Assembly: GCF_040253585.1 (NCBI RefSeq)
Contig: NZ_JBELAU010000007.1
Coordinates: 310,001-374,000 of the forward strand
Source of the DNA: Emticicia sp040253585
GTDB lineage: Bacteria; Bacteroidota; Bacteroidia; Cytophagales; Spirosomataceae
Direction of reading: 5' to 3'
DNA length: 64,000 nt
Position numbers and translations under genes: made by a program. Below the pieces are notes generated by a model. The model saw nothing but the letters and a program-made list of their open reading frames with translations, made no database searches and had not been told where the DNA came from. Shown piece after piece: positions 9,784 through 17,482 of this stretch (position 1 is its first letter; each line of letters opens with the position of its first letter).

Positions 9784-9941
9784 TATGTGTCTGATTATAG
9801 AGTTGAATAATTAAATAACAAATTTAGTTTAATTCTCGAAACGATTACTATAATTTCTTAAAAAGTATCGTTATTTTATTGAAATTTTACATAAATTTGG
9901 CTACCAATATAAAACTAATCTTCTCTATTCAACCTTACAAA

Positions 9942-11093
9942 ATGAAACCTTTCCTTACTTTTTTATTGATTTGCATAGGCATGATTGCTCATGCACAGAG
10001 CAAATTTGTGGCTCGTCCGCAAGCAATTCCTGCTCAAGAAACGCCAACATTGGCTATTGGAGCAAAAGCACCCGATTTTCGACTTCCAAATTATGACGGC
10101 AAATTTTATTCTCTAAAAGATTTTGCGGCTGCAAAAGTTCTCGTTATCGTTTTTACTTGTACTCACTGCCCAACTGCACAGGCCTATGAAGACCGAATCA
10201 AGAAAATTGTGGATGATTACAAAAACAAAGGTGTAGCGGTGGTAGCCATTTCGCCCAATAGTCCAAATGGGCTTTTGTTGGAAGAATTGGGTTATACCGA
10301 CCTTAACGATGATTTTGATAATATGAAAATCAGAGCAAAGGAAAAACAATTTAATTTTCCGTATCTCTACGATGGCGATAATGAGGCAGTTTCGATAAAA
10401 TATGGCCCAGTGGCCACCCCTCATGCGTATGTATTTGATAGTCAGCGTATTTTGAAATACAATGGTCGTCTTGATGCCATCGAAAAGCCAAGCAAAGGAG
10501 CAAATGCCGAAGATTTACGCAAAGCAATTGACGAAGTTTTGGCAGGAAAAGAAGTGACAACACCTACAACCAAAACTTTCGGATGTTCGATAAAATGGGC
10601 GTGGAAAACTGAGTACAACGAAAAAAATGAGAAAAACTGGACATCTCGCCCCGTTACGCTCGAAGAATTGGACACCGAAGGCATCAAAAAACTGGTAAAA
10701 AACGATGATTCGGATAAACTTCGCTTGATAAATGTATGGGCAACTTGGTGCGGGCCGTGTGTGATGGAATACCCTGATTTTTTGGATATTCACAGAATGT
10801 ACGGAGCAAGAGATTTTGAATTTGTGTCTGTTTCGGCCGATAAATTGGAGAAAAAAGATAAAGCCTTGAAGTTTCTAAAAGAAAAACATTCGGGCGTGAA
10901 AAACTATATTTTTAAAGATGAAGATATTTATAAACTCATCGAAGCCATCGACCCAAAATGGAATGGTGCTTTGCCTTACACGCTTTTGGTTGAGCCAAAC
11001 GGAAAAGTAATTTATAGCATTCAGGGAAGTATAGACAATCAAAAGCTTAAGAAAATGATTGTTGACCATCCAAAAATTGGTCGTTATTTTTGA
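9942..11093 (+). CDS. Exported redoxin with two thioredoxin-fold domains
   Basis: 383 residues from the ATG at 9942; the frame extends to 9879 but the signal peptide MKPFLTFLLICIGMIAHAQ starts here. Domain 1 (about residues 35-175) is AhpC/TSA-like with the redox motif CTHCPTAQ. Domain 2 (about 230-375) is TlpA/ResA-like with WATWCGPCVMEYP. A Gly/Lys linker joins them (KEVTTPTTKTFGCSIKW). It probably acts in thiol-disulfide exchange in the periplasm. The fusion of both domains is the notable point; the partner is unknown. A -7-like TAAATTTG is at 9892-9899. Confidence 0.85.
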   Translation: MKPFLTFLLICIGMIAHAQSKFVARPQAIPAQETPTLAIGAKAPDFRLPNYDGKFYSLKDFAAAKVLVIVFTCTHCPTAQAYEDRIKKIVDDYKNKGVAVVAISPNSPNGLLLEELGYTDLNDDFDNMKIRAKEKQFNFPYLYDGDNEAVSIKYGPVATPHAYVFDSQRILKYNGRLDAIEKPSKGANAEDLRKAIDEVLAGKEVTTPTTKTFGCSIKWAWKTEYNEKNEKNWTSRPVTLEELDTEGIKKLVKNDDSDKLRLINVWATWCGPCVMEYPDFLDIHRMYGARDFEFVSVSADKLEKKDKALKFLKEKHSGVKNYIFKDEDIYKLIEAIDPKWNGALPYTLLVEPNGKVIYSIQGSIDNQKLKKMIVDHPKIGRYF

Positions 11094-11112
11094 TTAAGCA
11101 AACATCAACTTT

Positions 11113-11160
11113 ATGGCACAATTTATTATCTTTCGATGATATTTGTGCCATTTCTTTTTT
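11113..11160 (+). terminator. Hairpin with T tract after the redoxin gene
   Basis: Arms atggcacaa (11113-11121) and ttgtgccat (11143-11151) are followed by ttctttttt. The loop of 21 nt is long, so the element could instead be an operator ahead of the regulator at 11169. Confidence 0.45.
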
Positions 11161-11168
11161 AACTGAAA

Positions 11169-11639
11169 ATGATTTTGAATTTTATCAATAAAAATAGAGA
11201 CACCATTCTCTACGGAATCTCGCTTGCCTTCTTACTTTTCTTTTTGAAATGGATTGAATTACGCTTTATTATCATTAATCATACTCTTGAAATCTACGTC
11301 GGACTTATTGCCCTACTTTTCACAGGCTTAGGAATATGGCTCGCTCTAAAATTGACAAAACCCAAAGTAGAAACTCAGATTGTTGAGAAGGAAATTACGG
11401 CGAAAAATACTGATTTTATCATCAATGAAGAAGTGATGAATGAGCTTGGAATAAGTAAGCGTGAACTCGAAGTTTTGCAACTAATGGCCGATGGACTGAG
11501 CAATCAAGAAATTGCCGAAAGGCTTTTTGTTTCGCTCAATACTATCAAAACTCACAGCTCGAAAGTATTTGAAAAAATGGATGTAAAACGCCGTACACAA
11601 GCAGTAGAAAAAGCAAAAAGATTGAGTCTGATTGCATAA
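11169..11639 (+). CDS. Membrane-anchored LuxR-type HTH regulator without receiver
   Basis: 156 residues. There are two N-terminal membrane helices (about residues 12-28 and 38-60), a short linker and a C-terminal LuxR/FixJ helix-turn-helix (SKRELEVLQLMADGLSNQEIAERLFVSLNTIKTHSSKVFEKM). No receiver or other sensing domain is present, so any signal must come through the membrane segments or a partner. A DUF4199 membrane protein gene follows 112 bp downstream on the same strand, a combination suggesting a small membrane regulatory pair (inference). Confidence 0.85.
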   Translation: MILNFINKNRDTILYGISLAFLLFFLKWIELRFIIINHTLEIYVGLIALLFTGLGIWLALKLTKPKVETQIVEKEITAKNTDFIINEEVMNELGISKRELEVLQLMADGLSNQEIAERLFVSLNTIKTHSSKVFEKMDVKRRTQAVEKAKRLSLIA

Positions 11640-11751
11640 TTGACTTAGTACTTTAGTATGAAAAAGCCAATTTTTATAAAAATCACTCAAAAGTATGACT
11701 CGAAATTATGCTAAAACTTTCAGATTTGTGGCATAAACCAAATCAAACAAC

Positions 11752-12264
11752 ATGAAAAAAATAATACTTACCAACGGCCTAATTTCGGGGCTTATCATTT
11801 CAGTTTTTCTGCTTTGTTCAATGGCTTACTGCTATGCTTACAACAATTTCAATGGCAGTATGGTGGTGGGTTATTCCGCCATGATTTTAGCATTTTCATT
11901 TGTTTTTGTGGGCGTGAAAAATTTTAGAGACAAAGAAAATGCTGGGGTAATTTCGTTTGGTAAAGCCTTTCAAATCGGTTTTTTAATTGCTCTTATTGCT
12001 TCATCAATGTATGTAATTACGTGGCTGGTGGACTATTACTTTTTCATTCCTGATTTTATGGATAAATTTTGTTCACAAGCAATTGAAACCGCTAAAGCAA
12101 ATGGAGCAAGTACCGCAGAAATTAAGGCACAAACTGCCGAAATGGAAACGTACAAAGAAATGTACAAAAATCCATTAGGAGTAATATTCTTGACTTATAT
12201 GGAAATTTTGCCAGTAGGTTTGGTTGTTTCACTAATCGTTGCTTTGATTTTGAAGCGGAAGTGA
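11752..12264 (+). CDS. DUF4199 family membrane protein
   Basis: 170 residues with four predicted membrane helices (about 8-28, 38-55, 72-98 and 142-165) and a soluble loop around residues 100-140 rich in Glu, Lys and Ala. It matches the Bacteroidota-specific DUF4199 layout (SGLIISVFLL near the start, GKAFQIGFLIALIASSMYV, the YPxGVIFLTYMEILPVG-like last loop). Function unknown. Probably expressed with the upstream LuxR-type membrane regulator. Confidence 0.8.
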   Translation: MKKIILTNGLISGLIISVFLLCSMAYCYAYNNFNGSMVVGYSAMILAFSFVFVGVKNFRDKENAGVISFGKAFQIGFLIALIASSMYVITWLVDYYFFIPDFMDKFCSQAIETAKANGASTAEIKAQTAEMETYKEMYKNPLGVIFLTYMEILPVGLVVSLIVALILKRK

Positions 12265-12291
12265 GAAAGGTATTTCCACCAAGCGTCGGCC

Positions 12292-12367
12292 ACCACAGAG
12301 GCACGGATTCCACAGACTTTCATAGATTATTCTCCGTGAAACTTCGTGTAATATGTGCCTCTGTGGT
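12292..12367. repeat. Inverted repeat ACCACAGAGGCAC
   Basis: Perfect 13-bp arms at 12292-12304 (accacagaggcac) and 12355-12367 (gtgcctctgtggt) fill the gap between the convergent DUF4199 and ROK genes. Word-like repeats of this composition also appear at 60067-60152. Confidence 0.65.
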
Positions 12368-12381
12368 AAATATAAACCTTC

Positions 12382-13296
12382 TCAATACCCCCTAACCAAC
12401 TCAATCGCACCAAAAACACCTGCACTATCGCCGAGTTTTGGTTTTAAGAAAAGCGTTTCTACTTTGCGGTTATTGAAAATCCAGTTTTTGAGTTCTTTGG
12501 GAAAAGCCTCATAAATCATATCAATATTGCCTACACCACCACCAATTACAATAGCATCGGGGTCAAGTACATTGACGATTGAAGAAATGGCACGTCCGAA
12601 AGATTTTATCAAATGATTGAGCGTAGCAGTTGCGTGCAGGTCAGTTCCTGCTTGATGAAGTTCGTAGATTTCCTTCATTGTTAGGTCGTTTCCGCTCAAT
12701 TTCTTATAATATTGCTGCAAAGCTGGGCCAGAAAATACATTTTCGTTGCAACCAGTTTTCCCGCAATAGCACATTACACCATCTTCTTCAAAGAAATTAT
12801 GTCCCCATTCTCCACCAATTCCGTGCCTTCCATTGATTACTTGACCATTTACAATAACGCCACCACCAACACCAGTGCCGAGAATTACGCCAAAAACAAC
12901 TTTTGCATCGGGTAAAACATCCTTCACAATTCCCATCGTTGCCTCGGCCAGAGCAAAACAATTGGCATCATTAGCCAACTCAACAGGCACTCCGAGAGCT
13001 TTTGCAAGGTCGGCTTTCATGGGCTTTCCATTCATCGACGTCGTATTGCAGTTTTTCATGGTCTGCGTAGTTGGGTCGGTTGTGCCTGGTGTACTAAAAC
13101 CAATAGCAGTTGGAGCGATGTTTATTTCTTCTTTGATTGAATCAATCAATCTTACGACTTGACTTATGATATGTTCGTAACCTTTGCTGGCTTCGGTCGG
13201 AATTCTTTTTCTTACTAAAATTTCATTGTTTTCGGCATTCATCACCACGCCTTCGATTTTCGTACCGCCTAAATCTACACCCCAAAGTGTCTTCAT
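12382..13296 (-). CDS. ROK family sugar kinase (glucokinase-like)
   Basis: 304 residues. It phosphorylates a hexose or amino sugar using ATP in the cytosol. The ATP-binding phosphate-1 motif is GVDLGGTKIEGVV near the start. The catalytic Asp region is ELANDANCFALAEA, the sugar-binding His is in GGEWGHNFFEE, and the structural zinc site CYCGKTGCNENVFSGPA is complete. There is no N-terminal HTH, so it is an enzyme rather than an ROK repressor. Glucose, fructose, ManNAc and GlcNAc kinases all share this fold, so the substrate stays open. Confidence 0.88.
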   Translation of the reverse strand: MKTLWGVDLGGTKIEGVVMNAENNEILVRKRIPTEASKGYEHIISQVVRLIDSIKEEINIAPTAIGFSTPGTTDPTTQTMKNCNTTSMNGKPMKADLAKALGVPVELANDANCFALAEATMGIVKDVLPDAKVVFGVILGTGVGGGVIVNGQVINGRHGIGGEWGHNFFEEDGVMCYCGKTGCNENVFSGPALQQYYKKLSGNDLTMKEIYELHQAGTDLHATATLNHLIKSFGRAISSIVNVLDPDAIVIGGGVGNIDMIYEAFPKELKNWIFNNRKVETLFLKPKLGDSAGVFGAIELVRGY

Positions 13297-13438
13297 TTTA
13301 TAAATAAGGTTGATTATTATGAGGGAAAAATGCTGTTAACTTGTCATTAACAAATCAACGAGCAACTCCTTACAAACTTATAGCATCTTATCATCAAAGA
13401 CAACAATTTTTATAAAAAGCTAACATAGAATCATCATC

Positions 13439-14158
13439 ATGAAACGTTCAATTATCGTAATCTTCACAATCCTTTTGGGAGTATTTGGGTTGTCATCTTG
13501 TAATACCTACAACATCATCGAAGGAAGTGGCATTGTTCAGACCGAATACCGTCGAATGGCATATTTCAATAAAATCGAATTGTATTTTCCTGCCGAAGTT
13601 ATTGTTCGTCAAGGAAATACGAAAGACATTGAAATTACTGCCGAAAGTAATATCATTGATTTAGTTTATAGCCGAGTAAGCGGAAATACCTTGATTTTAG
13701 ATGATAACGGCCGTCTTCGTAGCAGCCACAACGTGAAAATCTATGTACAAGTACCTGACATCAACGCTATTTTTGTTTCGGGAAGTGGCCGTGTAATCAG
13801 CGATAACAAGATTTTCTCGAAAAACATGAATCTACGTTTGTCGGGCAGCGGCTTGATTGATGTAGCCTTAGATGTGAAAAATGATTTAGTAGCCGATTTG
13901 AGTGGTTCTGGACTGATTTTCATGGAAGGAGATACTTATAATGGTATTTATGATGTGTCAGGAAGTGGAAAAATTGAGTCGTTTGGAATGCACGCTGATA
14001 ATTCGGACATCGTGATAAGTGGTTCGGGACGTTGTGAAACCACCGCACTGAGTAAACTTGGTGTAACTATTTCGGGAAGCGGAAGTGTATGGTTTAGAGG
14101 AAATCCACGCATCAGCCAACGAATTTCAGGTTCAGGAAAGATTTTTGATGCTAATTGA
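13439..14158 (+). CDS. Head-GIN domain (DUF2807) lipoprotein
   Basis: 239 residues with a lipoprotein signal ending LSSC (Cys about residue 21). The mature part is a right-handed beta-helix type repeat domain in which the tripeptide or tetrapeptide SGSG recurs seven times at roughly 20-residue spacing (near VSGSGRVIS, LSGSGLIDV, LSGSGLIFM, VSGSGKIES, ISGSGRCET, ISGSGSVWF, ISGSGKIFD). This family is called putative auto-transporter adhesin head-GIN; function in Bacteroidota is unproven. Followed by a strong terminator. Confidence 0.87.
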   Translation: MKRSIIVIFTILLGVFGLSSCNTYNIIEGSGIVQTEYRRMAYFNKIELYFPAEVIVRQGNTKDIEITAESNIIDLVYSRVSGNTLILDDNGRLRSSHNVKIYVQVPDINAIFVSGSGRVISDNKIFSKNMNLRLSGSGLIDVALDVKNDLVADLSGSGLIFMEGDTYNGIYDVSGSGKIESFGMHADNSDIVISGSGRCETTALSKLGVTISGSGSVWFRGNPRISQRISGSGKIFDAN

Positions 14159-14177
14159 TTTTTAATTCGTTCACAGA

Positions 14178-14212
14178 CCTTATAGGTTTTTTCAAACCTA
14201 TAAGGTTTTTTT
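14178..14212 (+). terminator. Rho-independent terminator after the DUF2807 gene
   Basis: Perfect 12-bp arms ccttataggttt (14178-14189) and aaacctataagg (14194-14205), a 4-nt loop, then seven Ts. Confidence 0.85.
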
Positions 14213-14253
14213 ATGCCCAAGATTCGCTATTTTTGCACCATCATAAACAAAAA

Positions 14254-14288
14254 CCGTCGTCCGTCGTCTATCGACTGTTGACTCAAAG
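14254..14288 (+). repeat. Heptamer array in the valS leader
   Basis: Five contiguous 7-bp units: ccgtcgt twice (14254-14267), then ctatcga, ctgttga and ctcaaag to 14288. They sit between a -7-like TATTTTTG (14228-14235) and the valS ATG at 14293, so they should be transcribed in the 5' leader. Confidence 0.6.
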
Positions 14289-14292
14289 AATA

Positions 14293-16926
14293 ATGGCAGA
14301 AATCAGCAAAACGTACAATCCGAAAGAGATAGAAGACAAATGGTATAAGTATTGGATTGATAATCAATACTTTAAGTCGAAACCAAATCCCGATAAAGAG
14401 CCTTATACTATCGTGATTCCTCCGCCAAACGTCACGGGTGTCTTGCACATGGGCCACATGCTCAACAATACGATTCAAGATGTATTGACTCGCAAAGCAC
14501 GTATGGAAGGCAAAGAGGCTTGTTGGGTGCCAGGAACTGACCATGCTTCTATCGCTACCGAAGCCAAGGTTGTGGCGATGCTGAAAGAGCAAGGAATCAA
14601 TAAAGCTGACCTTACTCGTGAAGAATTCTTAAAATATTGCTGGGAATGGACTGAAAAATACGGTGGCATTATCTTACAACAACTCCGTAAACTCGGTGCG
14701 TCGTGCGATTGGGACAGAACTCGCTTCACGATGGAGCCAAGTTTGTATGATGCCGTAATTGATGTTTTTGTTGATTTATATAACAAAGGAGATATTTATC
14801 GTGGACACCGCATGGTAAACTGGGACCCGCAAGCCAAAACAACGGTTTCGGACGAAGAGGTTATCATGAAAGATGTTCAGCAGAAATTGTATTATATTAG
14901 ATACGATGGAGAGGAGGGAAGTGTAACGATTGCCACAACTCGCCCCGAAACCATCATGGCCGATGCTGCAATCTGTGTAAATCCTGCCGATGAGCGTTTC
15001 CAAGATTTGATTGGTAAAAAAGTAAGGATTCCGTTAATCAACCGTGAAATTTCGATTATTGCCGACGAATACGTAACGATGGAATTCGGAACGGGTTGTT
15101 TGAAAGTAACACCTGCTCACGACCAAAACGACTACGCTCTCGGACAAAAACATGGTTTAGAAATCATTGATATTTTGACCGACGAAGGCAAATTAAACGA
15201 AAAAGCCTTGATTTTGGTAGGTGAAGATAGATTTGTGGCTCGTAAGAAAATTGCTAAATTATTGGCCGAATCGGGCAATTTAGTAAAAGAAGAAGATTAC
15301 AAATCGACAGTTGGAACGTCTGAGCGTACAGGTGCGATTATCGAACCGAAGATTTCGTTGCAATGGTTCTTGAAAATGAAACGAGTTTCGGAGCCAGCTT
15401 TGGAAAACGTAATGAATGATTCGATTCAGTTGATTCCACCGAAATTCAAGAATACCTATAACCATTGGATGGCAAACGTAAGAGATTGGTGTATCAGTCG
15501 CCAACTTTGGTGGGGACATCGTATTCCTGCGTTTTATATGCCAGATGGCACTTGTATCGTAGCAAAAGATAAAAAAGCGGCTTTGAAAATTGCCCGTGAT
15601 AAATATCAATTATTTGCGTTGAGCGAAACCGACCTTACGCAAGACGAAGATGTTTTGGATACTTGGTTTAGCTCGTGGTTATGGCCAATTTCGGTTTTTG
15701 ATGGTTTTAAAGACCCTGATAATGAAGATATTAACTATTATTACCCGACCAATGATTTAGTAACTGCCCCTGAGATTTTGTTCTTCTGGGTAGCACGTAT
15801 GATTATTGCGGGATATGAATATAAAGGTACATATCCATTCAAAAATGTATATTTGACGGGTATCGTAAGAGACAAACAAGGCCGTAAAATGTCGAAATCA
15901 TTGGGTAACTCACCTGACCCAATCGAATTGATTGAAAAATACGGTGCAGATGGTGTTCGTACAGGAATGTTGTTTAGTTCGCCCGCAGGAAATGATTTGC
16001 CTTTTGATGAAAAACTATGCGAGCAAGGACGTAATTTTAGCAATAAAATCTGGAATGCCTTCCGCTTAATCAAAGGATGGGAGACAAGTTCAGAAGTTGC
16101 ACCAGCGAGCAATAGACTGGCAGTATCTTGGTTTAAAACTAAAATGAATAAAGTAGTTGCCGAGACGCTCGACCATTACAATAAATTCAGAATGTCGGAT
16201 GCCTTGATGAGTACTTACAACCTCATTTGGGATGATTTCTGTTCGTTGTATTTGGAAATGATTAAGCCAGCTTACGTTGACGGAAAAGGCTTACCAATCG
16301 ACCAAGAAACTTATGATGCAACGCTCGAAATTTTCGATGAATTGATGCGTTTGATTCATCCTTGGATGCCATTTATTTCGGAAGAATTGTGGCAGTCGAT
16401 TAAGGAAAGAGGTACAAACGATTCAATTTGTTTGGCAGCATTCCCGAAAGGTGGCGAAGTAAACGAAAGCCTTTTAGCTGATTTTGAATTATTATATGAA
16501 ATCGTTTCGACGGTTCGTAATACTCGAAACTCAAAGCAAATTTCACCAAAAGAAGCGTTACCATTGGCAGTTAAAACCGAGAATCAAGCACGTTACGAAA
16601 CTTTATCGGGCTTAATCAAGAAAATGGCGAATATCTCTGCTATTCAATACGTTAGCGATAAAGCGGATGGTATGAGTTTCGTTATCAAAGGCGATGAACT
16701 AACGATTGATTTAGGCAAAAATTTGGATGTAGAAGAAGAAAAAGCAGCTCTACAAAAAGATTTAGATTATATCATTGGTTTCAAAAAATCGACTGAAGCG
16801 AAATTGTCGAATGAGCGTTTTGTACAAAATGCAAAACCAGAAATCATCGAAAAAGAACGCCAAAAATTAGCCGATGCCGAAACTAAAATCAAAGCTTTAG
16901 AAGAAGCTTTGGCGAAGTTGGGGTGA
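14293..16926 (+). CDS. valS: Valine--tRNA ligase
   Basis: 877 residues from the ATG at 14293. The open frame runs upstream to 14155 through the terminator and repeats, but family similarity starts at MAEISKTYNPKEIEDKWYKYW. This class I synthetase charges tRNA-Val. Motifs: HIGH in PPNVTGVLHMGHML, KMSKS in GRKMSKSLGN, a CP1 editing domain between them (TIATTRPETIMAD; HDQNDYALG), an anticodon-binding domain and a C-terminal coiled coil (last ~65 residues, Lys/Glu-rich). A toxin-antitoxin pair follows at once. Confidence 0.97.
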   Translation: MAEISKTYNPKEIEDKWYKYWIDNQYFKSKPNPDKEPYTIVIPPPNVTGVLHMGHMLNNTIQDVLTRKARMEGKEACWVPGTDHASIATEAKVVAMLKEQGINKADLTREEFLKYCWEWTEKYGGIILQQLRKLGASCDWDRTRFTMEPSLYDAVIDVFVDLYNKGDIYRGHRMVNWDPQAKTTVSDEEVIMKDVQQKLYYIRYDGEEGSVTIATTRPETIMADAAICVNPADERFQDLIGKKVRIPLINREISIIADEYVTMEFGTGCLKVTPAHDQNDYALGQKHGLEIIDILTDEGKLNEKALILVGEDRFVARKKIAKLLAESGNLVKEEDYKSTVGTSERTGAIIEPKISLQWFLKMKRVSEPALENVMNDSIQLIPPKFKNTYNHWMANVRDWCISRQLWWGHRIPAFYMPDGTCIVAKDKKAALKIARDKYQLFALSETDLTQDEDVLDTWFSSWLWPISVFDGFKDPDNEDINYYYPTNDLVTAPEILFFWVARMIIAGYEYKGTYPFKNVYLTGIVRDKQGRKMSKSLGNSPDPIELIEKYGADGVRTGMLFSSPAGNDLPFDEKLCEQGRNFSNKIWNAFRLIKGWETSSEVAPASNRLAVSWFKTKMNKVVAETLDHYNKFRMSDALMSTYNLIWDDFCSLYLEMIKPAYVDGKGLPIDQETYDATLEIFDELMRLIHPWMPFISEELWQSIKERGTNDSICLAAFPKGGEVNESLLADFELLYEIVSTVRNTRNSKQISPKEALPLAVKTENQARYETLSGLIKKMANISAIQYVSDKADGMSFVIKGDELTIDLGKNLDVEEEKAALQKDLDYIIGFKKSTEAKLSNERFVQNAKPEIIEKERQKLADAETKIKALEEALAKLG

Positions 16927-16949
16927 GGTTAATAATTTGATTATATTTG
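16918..16949 (+). promoter_or_regulatory. Bacteroidota-type promoter of the toxin-antitoxin pair
   Basis: A -33 TTG at 16918-16920 and a perfect -7 TATATTTG at 16942-16949 are separated by 21 nt. The potential TTG start at 16947 lies inside the -7 box, which supports the ATG at 16968 as the antitoxin start. Confidence 0.65.
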
Positions 16950-16967
16950 TCAAAAATCAATACCACA

Positions 16968-17159
16968 ATGACAGGAGTAAGATATATTACGGATGATAAA
17001 GGAGAGCGGACTGATGTTGTTATCAACCTTCGTAAGCATGGAAAAAGCTTAGAAGATTTTTTCGATTTTTTGGTTTTTGAAGAACGAAAAAATGAAGAAA
17101 CTGTTTCTCTTGAGTCTATCTTAGATGAATTAAAAACAGAAGGCAGGTATAAAGGCTAA
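16968..17159 (+). CDS. Antitoxin of a RelE/ParE-type toxin-antitoxin pair
   Basis: 63 residues, beginning MTGVRYITDDKGERTDVVI, a pattern seen in short Phd/RelB-like or Bacteroidota antitoxins placed before RelE toxins. The acidic C-terminal half (EERKNEETVSLESILDELK) would wrap the basic toxin. The gene is separated by 4 bp from the toxin gene. Identification rests mostly on position and size. Confidence 0.7.
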   Translation: MTGVRYITDDKGERTDVVINLRKHGKSLEDFFDFLVFEERKNEETVSLESILDELKTEGRYKG

Positions 17160-17163
17160 TGCT

Positions 17164-17421
17164 ATGTATAAGATTATCTTTACAAAATCAGCAGTTAAAG
17201 AGCTAAAAAGGTTGTCTAATCAATTAATTGCTCGGATAGTACCTGAAATTCAAGCACTTGCGACCGAACCAAGGCCTTCTAACTGTAAAAAATTGAAAGG
17301 AGAAGAAAATCGTTATCGAACAAGAGTTGGTGATTATCGTATTTTATATTCAATAGAAGACACAATAAAAATTGTTGAAATTGTAAGGATAGGACATCGA
17401 AAAGAAGTTTATAATTCATAA
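17164..17421 (+). CDS. RelE/ParE family toxin
   Basis: 85 residues, strongly basic. The fold signature is complete: MYKIIFTKSAVKELKRL at the N-terminus, then LKGEENRYRTRVGDYRILYSIED and a final IVRIGHRKEVY. The Arg-rich VGDYRILY strand and C-terminal His/Arg/Tyr are those used for mRNA cleavage in RelE-type toxins, so it is more likely an RNase than a gyrase poison (inference). Coupled to the upstream antitoxin. Confidence 0.85.
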   Translation: MYKIIFTKSAVKELKRLSNQLIARIVPEIQALATEPRPSNCKKLKGEENRYRTRVGDYRILYSIEDTIKIVEIVRIGHRKEVYNS

Positions 17422-17426
17422 TAGAA

Positions 17427-17456
17427 AAGGGCAAATCTAAATCAAGATTTGCCCTT
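17427..17456. terminator. Hairpin between the toxin gene and the facing ATPase gene
   Basis: Perfect 12-bp arms aagggcaaatct (17427-17438) and agatttgccctt (17445-17456) with a 6-nt loop lie between convergent genes. The T tract is short on both strands. Confidence 0.65.
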
Positions 17457-17482
17457 ATTCATTATACGTTTATTCAAGATTC

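Noticed and set aside
10113..10793. Several antisense frames inside the double thioredoxin gene
   Set aside because: Shadow frames of a strong gene; their residues are rich in Phe/His/Ile from reversed codons and match nothing.
12265..12381. Insertion sequence terminal repeats (13-bp inverted repeat)
   Set aside because: Only about 50 bp lie between the arms, with no transposase or target duplication seen.
14155..14292. N-terminal extension of valS
   Set aside because: It runs through a terminator stem and heptamer repeats; family similarity begins at 14293.
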